From: Pycnococcus provasolii
Taxonomy: Eukaryota; Chlorophyta; Pseudoscourfieldiophyceae; Pseudoscourfieldiales; Pycnococcaceae
Direction of reading: 5' to 3'
Assembly: GCA_938743325.2 (NCBI GenBank)
Contig: OW568861.1
Location: 930,001-994,000 of the forward strand
Length of the DNA: 64,000 nucleotides
Within the stretch, counting starts at the first letter, position 1. Each line of letters opens with the position of its first letter. The notes under the pieces were generated by a model. The model worked only from the letters and a program-made list of their open reading frames with translations, had not been told where the DNA came from and did no database searches. Below are positions 56,001-63,017 of this stretch, piece by piece. The position numbers and the translations under genes are program-made.

Positions 56001-58935
56001 TCGAGGGCATCCATTGAGGCGATTCTGCTACAATGTCGTGGTTCATACACTGTTTGACCGCAGCGTCTTGGCCCTCATCTGTGTCTCAAGTATAGCCATG
56101 GCGATCGAGTCGCCTGAATTGACAGACAGCGGTGGACCCGCTCTTGATGTTCTGCAAGTCCTCGATAAAGTCATGACGATTGCTTTCATCGTGGAATTTT
56201 TGTTGAAGGCAACGGCGTACTCTATGATCGGCGAACCAGGATCGTACTGCTCGGATCCGTGGAACCTGCTCGACTTCTTCATCGTCATCACAAGCATCGT
56301 CAATTGGTCCATTTCGGATGACGCGCTAAGCTGGGTTAAGGTGGTACGCATTTTCCGCGTGCTACGGCCGCTGCGAATGATCAATCGTGTTCCTGAACTT
56401 AAGATCGTCGTAAATGCGCTGCTGGCGTCATTCCCCGGCATGACAAATGTGATCATCGTTTCACTTCTGTTCTGGCTCATCTTTGGAATTCTGGGTATGA
56501 GCTTCTTCATGGGCAGGTTCAAATACTGCAATGATTCAAATGTGGCGGGAAAGGCTGAGTGCATAGGCGAATTCGACGAAGGTGGCGATGGTACAATGGT
56601 ACCTCGCGAGTGGTTAAACAGAGAGGCGAACTTCGATAACATACTCAAGGCGATGTTGACGCTCTTTGAGATGAGCACCACTGAGGGGTGGCTTGAGGTG
56701 TTGTACAATGGTGTTGACGTTACAGGCACGAATCGCCAGCCTAGACGGAATGCCAACGAGGGTGCTGTGTTTTACTTCGTCACATTCATGGTTATCGGCT
56801 CGTTCTTTCTCGTTAATCTGTTCGTCGGTATCATCCTCGACAATTTCGCCGTGCTGAGACAGAATGCGAATCACACTCATCTTTTCGCAACGGATCAGCA
56901 GCGTGAGTGGATGGCTATTCGAGAGAAACTCGGCAAGATAAAGCCCGAAGCGACTTACGACGCTCTTCAAAACATCCCTGGTCTACGAGGGAAAGTGCTG
57001 CGCATTACTCGCAATCCAAAATTCGAGTACGTGATCATGTTTGTTGTGGTCGTGAACACAGCATTTCTTGCTACACAGCACGCGGGTCAGAGCGCCGAAC
57101 TAGACAACATTATTCGAGTGGCGAATTTGGTATGCACTGTCCTTTACATCTTGGAGGCATGTCTGAAAATCTACGCCGCACATGGAATGCGCAGATACCT
57201 CAAAGATCCGTGGAACGTCTTTGATTTTTCCATCATATTGGTTGGCTTGATGAGTCTCTTTGTGGACATAGCTGGTGCCAGTTTGATTCGTATCTTCCGA
57301 GTGATTCGTGTCCTCCGGCTCGTCCGCAGTATGAAGACGCTTCGCGTGCTCTTCGAGACGCTTTTCGCATCTTTGCCCACGATGCTTAATGTGGGTGCGC
57401 TAATGTTCCTGCTATTCTTTGTGTATGCCGTTCTTGGCGTGAACCTTTTCGGCCGTGTGAATACCGATCAGGAGTTCATCACGCGGCACACCAACTTCCG
57501 AAACTTTCCCCAGGCACTCCTCACCCTGTTCCGTACTGTCACGGGCGAGGCGTGGAATGGTATGATGTACGATTGCATGATCACGGAGAGCTCTGGGCGG
57601 TGCTCGAATGCAGCTGGAGACTGTGGCAGTCCCGCTGCACCGTATTACTTCGTCTCATTTGGTGTGCTGGGCAGCTTCGTCATGCTCAACTTGTTCCTTG
57701 CGGTAGTTCTTGAAAATTACGGAACGGCAAGCGATGAGCAAGATCCCAATGCATTAATCACAGAGGAAGACATGCTTCTTTTTAGGGAGATTTGGATGCG
57801 ATATGATCCCGCAGCTTCAATGTTCATCCACGCAAAACATGTGGTGGACCTGCTCTCAAACGTACCGCCACCGCTTGGAGTTGGAAAGCTGTTTGACGAA
57901 AAAGAAAGAAAGTCTGGCGTAGACGACGTCGAAAGTAGTCATCACAATATATCGGATGTGCTTAAAATGCAGTCTGAGATGCGCCTTTGTCTCACGGGAA
58001 TCATCCACGACGATTATGTGCATTATGTAGACCTAGTACACGTGCTGACATGTCGCCTGTTTGGGGTGCAAGATGATTCGCTTCCAGATAAGGTCAAGAA
58101 GAAGTTGACCACAGACATGTACAAGAATCGCGTGCGCGACGCTGCTGGGTATGCGCTGAATCTTGCCAAGGCTGCTATCACAGCGCAGTCTGTTGCGAAG
58201 TTCGCTCACAAGGAGAGAGCAAAAAAGGAAAACAAAGATGCACATCTTGCGGTATCACAATCTCGATCTGATTCTGGTCGCCTTCGATGGCATACTAACA
58301 GCAAAGATTCGCGAAGAAGCTGCTTTCCGCTTTCTCTATGCCTTCGCGAACGATATCACGAAGATGAGCGTCATTCATTATTAGCTGACAACGAGGAAGA
58401 AAGTATCATCAAGCACCGTGACGATTTCAAGGCTGCGAGGCATGTGACTGAAATTAAAACTGCTGTGGAGGACTTCGACTGGGTTTGGATGGGCAACGCG
58501 AGTACTGCAACCAGTACGAAAGAGTATGCAAAGCGACTGCTTACGAGTGGCATGGTCAAAAGTCGCTCGCTGAAGAAGGCCGAAGTCGATGTCTATGATT
58601 CCGAAGAGTATGAATCTGACGAAGAGCTGGTAAGTATCGGTGTAGGTAAAGATGGTGATGATGATGGTGATGATGATGGCGACGATTTCGCGAAAAAATG
58701 GGGTGGCAATTATACCTCTGTGGGAGACCTGATCCTAGGCACAAGGGTACAGTCGGCTGCACGTCGTATTCTCTTCCGAAAGCGAATGTTGGAATATGTC
58801 AGATGGCACCAGCAGTCCCAGGAGCTTGAGGAGTCGTTCGCCATCGTCCGCACGCTCGACAATGTCCTGGCGGCGGCAGAGTCGAACCTGACAAGGTCTC
58901 GCGCTCGAGGATGGTTCGAGGATGAAGAACAATAA
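53086..58935 (+). CDS. four-domain voltage-gated calcium channel alpha subunit (Cav-like)
   Basis: 1949 residues from ATG at 53086 (an upstream open stretch starting at TTG was rejected). Four repeats of six helices are visible. Each S4 has regularly spaced Arg: MRTLRVFRPLRTIAVLPGLRK, LRTFRILRILKLARTWKSLR, VRIFRVLRPLRMINRVPELK, IRIFRVIRVLRLVRSMKTLR. Selectivity-filter Glu residues fall at TLEQW (E327), TGEDW (E765), TTEGW (E1200) and TGEAW (E1488), an EEEE ring as in calcium-selective Cav channels rather than DEKA sodium channels. After domain IV there is an EF-hand-like region (ITEEDMLLFREIWMRYDPAA). The I-II and II-III linkers are long and charged. In Chlamydomonas the related CAV2 drives calcium entry into flagella; a ciliary role here is inferred. 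Confidence 0.93.
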   Translation: MPFAKLYYRSRAHGKRRKKNKVDTEGNQRLAWEKRLAWLPTFVKEHLHRKEKEESLANDESLDSNGDKSLPLPSEAKHAVVRWCRVITQAHVFENLVLFVIFLNCVSLSAYDAKDFEGQGKRNQFLEKVDIVFLVLFTLEAVLKITALGIFRYLSDNWNLVDFVVVVSGFFIYIPGLDGSNLSAMRTLRVFRPLRTIAVLPGLRKLVTTMLEAIPLMGHVLVLCCFVFTVFGIFAVSAFGGVLKRRCVYVGSPVGANVTSPPPEILTWRNGESELVCSMDSNTAYGHGPHCPSNYACENRENPEYGLVSFDNLGIATLTIFQCITLEQWTDIMYMSMDATTKFASLYFILLVFIGSFFVVNLALAVISNIYEHEPDGSNNKNPGEALANLTVDAIESPLESPRADGEDEERKSRKGVADASDVDLIEVVTTDGFGGDKAGGRLSDSEKSGFKFDVEDDQASGDTHANVALKRADTVPGSQLNSITEVSPRDKHQGETLGGAEQFQALMARSIKEAKTSDAATRRNVKESIETISNDFENFRKFKTHSFVAKPGLKSHVSFAYPRHLMESDTVRTNAIRRACIWILSRKWFVYLSTAAILLNTLVLSMEYDGMSEIYQLTLEWINSILALYFVVEMVIKMVGLGVKVYFNEAFNTFDAIVNTISIVEIVVLSSGSLSALRTFRILRILKLARTWKSLRMFINTMLKTLAELGNFSIIVCLLVLIYSLMGMQIFGGRFVFEDGEIPRSNFDSLLWSAVTVFQVLTGEDWPVVMHDGMRSVGKASALYFVSLVVIGNFVVVNLFIAILLNSFAAHRIEMEQDEQARKKRKQALKEQRERKARERDEGGESGTVESLEHTALDTEENTTPRRMREALGENAEQGNERNRVRRRSVWVGEMIVFYQKMKRLFFGSQSERKLRRIGKIWKQNAVRARIFRETGEYVRPKIRMEQEQGQDLNKHPRLEDFEYASFWLFGRGHPLRRFCYNVVVHTLFDRSVLALICVSSIAMAIESPELTDSGGPALDVLQVLDKVMTIAFIVEFLLKATAYSMIGEPGSYCSDPWNLLDFFIVITSIVNWSISDDALSWVKVVRIFRVLRPLRMINRVPELKIVVNALLASFPGMTNVIIVSLLFWLIFGILGMSFFMGRFKYCNDSNVAGKAECIGEFDEGGDGTMVPREWLNREANFDNILKAMLTLFEMSTTEGWLEVLYNGVDVTGTNRQPRRNANEGAVFYFVTFMVIGSFFLVNLFVGIILDNFAVLRQNANHTHLFATDQQREWMAIREKLGKIKPEATYDALQNIPGLRGKVLRITRNPKFEYVIMFVVVVNTAFLATQHAGQSAELDNIIRVANLVCTVLYILEACLKIYAAHGMRRYLKDPWNVFDFSIILVGLMSLFVDIAGASLIRIFRVIRVLRLVRSMKTLRVLFETLFASLPTMLNVGALMFLLFFVYAVLGVNLFGRVNTDQEFITRHTNFRNFPQALLTLFRTVTGEAWNGMMYDCMITESSGRCSNAAGDCGSPAAPYYFVSFGVLGSFVMLNLFLAVVLENYGTASDEQDPNALITEEDMLLFREIWMRYDPAASMFIHAKHVVDLLSNVPPPLGVGKLFDEKERKSGVDDVESSHHNISDVLKMQSEMRLCLTGIIHDDYVHYVDLVHVLTCRLFGVQDDSLPDKVKKKLTTDMYKNRVRDAAGYALNLAKAAITAQSVAKFAHKERAKKENKDAHLAVSQSRSDSGRLRWHTNSKDSRRSCFPLSLCLRERYHEDERHSLLADNEEESIIKHRDDFKAARHVTEIKTAVEDFDWVWMGNASTATSTKEYAKRLLTSGMVKSRSLKKAEVDVYDSEEYESDEELVSIGVGKDGDDDGDDDGDDFAKKWGGNYTSVGDLILGTRVQSAARRILFRKRMLEYVRWHQQSQELEESFAIVRTLDNVLAAAESNLTRSRARGWFEDEEQ

Positions 58936-59143
58936 GATCCAGGGGAGCTAATCTACTCCGTCGGTTCTTCTTTTACTTATGTAGGCAAAATAGCCATGTA
59001 ACTACTAAGAAAACAAAAATATTTTTGGAGACAACTGCGCCGAGCGTCGGTTCTGAATCACACGAAAGGGAAATAATGGTGTGAATGGACGACCGTTGGA
59101 CGAAGTAAACTCAATTCCATTACTGAATGAGCAATCATAGTCC
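58936..59143. other. convergent 3' gap
   Basis: 208 bp with copy C of the dispersed gene-end element next to the SAS-6 stop. Confidence 0.6.
59075..59137 (+). repeat. dispersed gene-end element, copy C
   Basis: Same two arms as copy A on the opposite strand (AATGGTGTGAATGGACGACC at the left, CATTACTGAATGAGCAATC at the right). It ends 7 bp before the SAS-6 stop codon. Confidence 0.75.
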
Positions 59144-60814
59144 CTATTTTCCTGCAAGGGGAATGGCGATAGAAGGTCGAAACGTATAGCGTGACGGCAC
59201 GCCCCCGGAGGTCATCGGGAGGCTAGCCGATGTTGCCGGTATGTGCGAAGTGGTTGCGCTGGCGTGCACCGGCAATGTCGTCGACCCAAAGCTCGCGCGG
59301 CTTGGAACACCAATTCGCCCGAGCTGTGCCTCGTTTACCTGGCTGTTCAGCCAAGAAATCAGACGCTGATTAGAACTCAACAATTCTTGGCACTCCTCAA
59401 TCTTCGCTCGTCGCTCGTCTGCCGTGGCCTGCGCACTCGCTTCCTTCGACCTTGCATCCGAAAGACTTGCCTCGAGGCTTGACCCTTTGCGCAGCGCATC
59501 TGTCAGCGCCGCCTGCCGCTCTTCGAGCAGGTTCTCTTGCTGCGCGATGACGGCAGATTTGAGCTTGATCTTCGCCTTCAAGCTCTTGTTTTCCGTAGTC
59601 AGAGTTTCAACCGTCTTCGACGTCTTGCCATGTTCCTCCCTTAAACTCTCGCGCTCCGCCTCTGACTTCTGCGCCGAACCCTTCGTCTGCTCGAGGCTGC
59701 CCTCAACGCTCTTCAAGTAGCTCTCCGCCTGCTTGAGCTGCGTCTTGAGAAGCTTAATCTGTTCGTCGCGCTCCGCGTTCTGGCTCTGCACCTGCGCAAG
59801 CTTCGCGTCTCGTTCGGCCAGCGTTTTCTCCCCTGCACGCATGGCTTTCTCGAGCTCCTTTTGCTCCTTTGTCCACTTTGCCTTGGCGTCGCGAAGCATC
59901 TCGAGCTCGCCATCGGCGCTGCCAAGTTTTGCCGAAAGCTCTGAAACCTTTCCATCGAGCTCATACTTGCGATCCGTCAGCGTCTTCACCTCGCGCTCTA
60001 GCTCCGTCACCCGTCGCCGCAATCCCTCCTCTGAGGTCCTGTGGTGAGCCTCCAGGGCAGACTTGTCCTGCTCGTACTGCTGCTTTGTTTCGATGGTCTC
60101 CTTCAGCGCCTCCGCTCGCGCCAACGCCAACGCCTCCGCGTGCGTGGAGCCGAGCTCCGCTCGCAGTGCCGTCGCCGCCACTTCCATCTGTGCAACGCGA
60201 GTCTGCAGCGACGCCACCTCTGACGACCTCTCGGCATTGGCCGCCTCACTCGCCAGTAGTTGCTCGCTCAGCGCGGAGGCATGCCCCTTGCTCTCGATGA
60301 GACGCGTTGCAAGGTGGCGCTTGGTGGCGGAGTCGTTTCCGGGGCGAAAACGCAGTGCTATGTGGCTGAGCTGCTTGAACAGATTCGTTTCGACGATGCT
60401 AAGCATGCTCTCTCCTGGCACAGAGGAGCCGTCAACGTGGCAGTTTCCGCTGAGCACCGCTATGAACTTCGGGTTGTCCTCGGTGCCGTGCGCAACGCAT
60501 GCCTCGAGCAGCTCGACAAACTTAGAGGGGAAGGTTGAGAAGTCGACGAGTATGCTCTGTTCCGCCTTAAGGCTCTGAAAGTCCTCCTCGCTCACCTCGA
60601 GGCTGTGGAGGAAGAAGGCGTCTTCCTCCGACGTGACGTGAACGCGCAGCGTCTTGGCGCAAGTCGCCGAGGCGGCGGAGAGCGTGATTCTGACTGTCAA
60701 GAGTTCCGTTCGATCGTCTCGCGAGGCTAGGGATAGCTTGACCGGCACGTTGCGCGAGTATAGAAGAGACGGTTCCACTGCTTGAGAAGCGGAGCCACAC
60801 GTCGTGGATGCCAT
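59144..60814 (-). CDS. SAS6: SAS-6/Bld12 centriole cartwheel protein
   Basis: 556 residues from ATG at 60814 (the TTG 15 codons earlier was rejected). The N-terminal head (about 15-165) has the SAS-6 signature: VRITLSAASATCAKTLRVHVT, EDAFFLHSLEVSEEDFQSLKAEQSI, LVDFSTFPSKFVELLEAC. A continuous coiled coil spans about 180-500 and ends in the PISA-type segment ECQELLSSNQRLISWLNSQVNE (about 478-505), then a disordered Ser/Thr tail. Head-to-head and coiled-coil dimers build the nine-fold cartwheel at the start of centriole assembly. Length and layout match Chlamydomonas Bld12. Confidence 0.93.
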   Translation of the reverse strand: MASTTCGSASQAVEPSLLYSRNVPVKLSLASRDDRTELLTVRITLSAASATCAKTLRVHVTSEEDAFFLHSLEVSEEDFQSLKAEQSILVDFSTFPSKFVELLEACVAHGTEDNPKFIAVLSGNCHVDGSSVPGESMLSIVETNLFKQLSHIALRFRPGNDSATKRHLATRLIESKGHASALSEQLLASEAANAERSSEVASLQTRVAQMEVAATALRAELGSTHAEALALARAEALKETIETKQQYEQDKSALEAHHRTSEEGLRRRVTELEREVKTLTDRKYELDGKVSELSAKLGSADGELEMLRDAKAKWTKEQKELEKAMRAGEKTLAERDAKLAQVQSQNAERDEQIKLLKTQLKQAESYLKSVEGSLEQTKGSAQKSEAERESLREEHGKTSKTVETLTTENKSLKAKIKLKSAVIAQQENLLEERQAALTDALRKGSSLEASLSDARSKEASAQATADERRAKIEECQELLSSNQRLISWLNSQVNEAQLGRIGVPSRASFGSTTLPVHASATTSHIPATSASLPMTSGGVPSRYTFRPSIAIPLAGK

Positions 60815-61449
60815 GACTTGCTGTTTTCGGTACAAAGCGAGGCGAAGTTCTGTAGGCAAACTTAAGCTGACGAGGTCTTAAGGTTTCCTCTGAGCGTGTG
60901 CTGGCGCCAAGGAGGTGACGTCCGAAGCCGTTAGGTGGTGGAGCGAGCGACGAGACGACACGCACGCGCGCACACACGCGAGAGTAGTGTTGTTTTCGCG
61001 ATGGCGCGTTTTGAGGCGTTGTCGCGGTGTTCCGTGGGAGGGCGAGGAGGGGAGGGCGAGGAGGGGAGGGGAGGGGAAGGCACTTCGAAAGTTTTCGCGG
61101 GAAAGAGGAGCCCATCAGCCCAAGTCCCGACCAAACGCCCCGACCCAACGCGATGCAACATCCGTTCCAAATCCAAATTCCGACCAGGCCCAAGCGCTTC
61201 GCCATCGTCGTCGCATTCCTGGGATCCCTCCTTGCATCGCTCAGCATGTCCAAGTTCCGCTCAGCAGCAGGTTCAGGACGCTGGTGAACCCGGGACTTGA
61301 CCGGAACCGGGGTGCGAAGGAAGCCCTCCCGGAATCCCGGGTGGACAGCCTGGCAGCCTGGTGGAGGGGAGACGATGGCACTCTACTCATAACCTTAGCA
61401 CGCATCATATCATTGGACTACAAAGTTATTATTTTTTATTGTTAAACGT
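60815..61449. promoter_or_regulatory. 5' region of SAS-6, 3' flank of RRM gene
   Basis: 635 bp. It has a G-rich tract of GGGAGGGCGAGGAGG units (61036-61080) with several GGG runs, so a G-quadruplex is possible. No telomere-like motif and no supported gene. Confidence 0.5.
61036..61080. repeat. G-rich tract
   Basis: Repeated GAGGGCGAGGAGGGGAGGG units, about 240 bp upstream of SAS-6. Confidence 0.75.
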
Positions 61450-62757
61450 CTAAAATTGAGGCGGCTTGATGTCTAACACACGACCATCAAGATTCCAGCC
61501 TCCGCCTGCCTTTTCAAGAGCCTGCTCGAAGCCCTTCTCGTCCGCCATCACCACAAAGCCAAATCCGCGACTGATGTTCGTGTCGCGGAAGCGAATCACG
61601 TTCGCCGAGTTGACGGGACCCGCGTGCTCCTCAAATTCAGCCAGCAGTTGCGCGTCGTCTACCTCTCGAGGAAGATTGGCGACAAATAACTTGTTCGGAA
61701 GGTGTAGATCGCCGCGCTCGTATTTATTATTCTGCCTAGGAGCCTTATACGTCCTTCCACCGCCGGAAACCACGGGCTTTGACCAGTCGAGGCGGATCGC
61801 ACGGCCCTCAAGCTCATCGCCGTGCATCATTTCGAGAGCCTTCGCGGCGTTCTCGTGGTTTGTCATGCGCACCCATCCGAAACCGCGGCTAAGCCCGTCC
61901 GGGCGGTACTTCACCTCCGCGTCCTCCACCTCCCCCGCGGCGGAGAAGTGGCTCGCAAGGCCCTCTGATGTGACTGCCCATGCTAAACCGAGCACCATAA
62001 TGGTTCGATTGCCCAAGTCAAACGCTTCCTCTGAGCTGCGGAACAGCGCTAGCTCACGTCCGTTGACCTCGATGCCATTAATTGTGTCAAGCGCCCTGTC
62101 CGCACCGTCGGTATCCGCCATCTGCACGACGCCGAACCCTCGTGACTTTCCGTCGGAGTAGCGCATCACTTGCACGTTATCCACTTCGCCAACCTTGGAG
62201 AATACATCCTCGAGGTCGTCGTCACCGGTGGAGTACGCGAGGTGCATGACAATCAGAGCACGTTCATGCGCGATTCCCGTTTCTGCTGTTGTTGGAGTCG
62301 TTGCAGCGGCGGCGGCCACCTCCTCTACGATTTCCTCTGCTTTTCCCTCTTCCTGATCAGTCTTGACAGCCTCGCTCTCGTCTGATGCGGACGCCGACGC
62401 CGCGAACGTTCGACGACTACTCTGCGCACCACCGATGATCCATGTCAGAGAAGCTGCTGACGAAACCGCCGAAGACGATGTCGACGACATGAGCGCGTGC
62501 CTTGCGCGCATGTTCACGTGGTTTGCTGCCAGGTGCTGTTGTGACGCGAGTGAGATGCCCGTGCGCACTGTTGTTGAGCCTCCCCGTCCGTTCGTCTTAA
62601 GGTTGTGCAAGAGCCTGCACGCAGCTGTAGACTGCACTCGCGTGGTTGCTGTGCAAAACGACCGCGCCCCCTTTGCTGAAGCCGCCGTAGGTGCCCAGTT
62701 CATGGCTGCAGAGGGTAGGAACGAGGCGGTGAAGGTAAGGATCCTGCAGGTCGTCAT
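61450..62757 (-). CDS. organelle-type RNA-binding protein with three RRMs
   Basis: 435 residues from ATG at 62757 (a GTG 22 codons upstream was rejected). The first ~110 residues are Thr/Ser/Ala/Arg-rich with few acidic residues, a likely chloroplast or mitochondrial leader. Three RRMs follow. Each has RNP1-like cores: SRGFGVVQM, SRGFGWVRM and SRGFGFVVM; RNP2-like strands are LIVMHLAY, IMVLGLAW and LFVANLPR. An acidic Glu/Lys linker precedes RRM1. Plant cpRNPs (cp28-cp33) have two RRMs after an acidic domain and stabilise or edit plastid mRNAs; the third RRM is unusual. Plastid location is inferred. Confidence 0.8.
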   Translation of the reverse strand: MTTCRILTFTASFLPSAAMNWAPTAASAKGARSFCTATTRVQSTAACRLLHNLKTNGRGGSTTVRTGISLASQQHLAANHVNMRARHALMSSTSSSAVSSAASLTWIIGGAQSSRRTFAASASASDESEAVKTDQEEGKAEEIVEEVAAAAATTPTTAETGIAHERALIVMHLAYSTGDDDLEDVFSKVGEVDNVQVMRYSDGKSRGFGVVQMADTDGADRALDTINGIEVNGRELALFRSSEEAFDLGNRTIMVLGLAWAVTSEGLASHFSAAGEVEDAEVKYRPDGLSRGFGWVRMTNHENAAKALEMMHGDELEGRAIRLDWSKPVVSGGGRTYKAPRQNNKYERGDLHLPNKLFVANLPREVDDAQLLAEFEEHAGPVNSANVIRFRDTNISRGFGFVVMADEKGFEQALEKAGGGWNLDGRVLDIKPPQF

Positions 62758-62896
62758 GCAGTGCAGGGTGCGTGCACGACTCAGGCGGAGTCGCTGAGTG
62801 TGCGTTCGGTGGCGCGAGAGCACGGACGGGGAATGGCGGACTATTCCTAAGGGACGGGACTGCGACTCTGCGCGGCCGCCGCCTTTGGGTCCTGCC

Positions 62897-62916
62897 GGGG
62901 GGGGGGGGGGGGGGGG
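62897..62916. repeat. 20-base poly-G run
   Basis: Uninterrupted G run in the RRM/ARP8 promoter, 13 bp from the telomere-like tract; length may be assembly-dependent. Confidence 0.85.
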
Positions 62917-62928
62917 CGCGAGGTGCTG

Positions 62929-62951
62929 TTAGGGTTTTAGGGTTAGGGTTT
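62929..62951. promoter_or_regulatory. telomere-repeat-like tract
   Basis: TTAGGG units with one TTTTAGGG, ending TTAGGGTTT, the exact complement of the plant telo-box AAACCCTAA. 67 bp before the ARP8 ATG and 172 bp before the RRM ATG. Confidence 0.65.
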
Positions 62952-63017
62952 CCTGAGGCCCCTCCTGACTCGCTCGCCCTCGCCATACCCAACACCGCGA
63001 GTATTCGTTCAGCTATC

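Larger units (their letters stand above)
62758..63017. promoter_or_regulatory. bidirectional promoter, RRM protein / ARP8
   Basis: 260 bp between diverging ATGs, containing a 20-base G run (62897-62916) and a telomere-like tract (62929-62951). Confidence 0.6.

Noticed and set aside
53086-58935. Sodium-channel identity for the four-domain channel
   Set aside because: All four filter positions are Glu (EEEE), not DEKA or DEEA.
18213-62951. True telomere or chromosome end
   Set aside because: Tracts have only one to four units and lie between genes on both sides, so they are interstitial.
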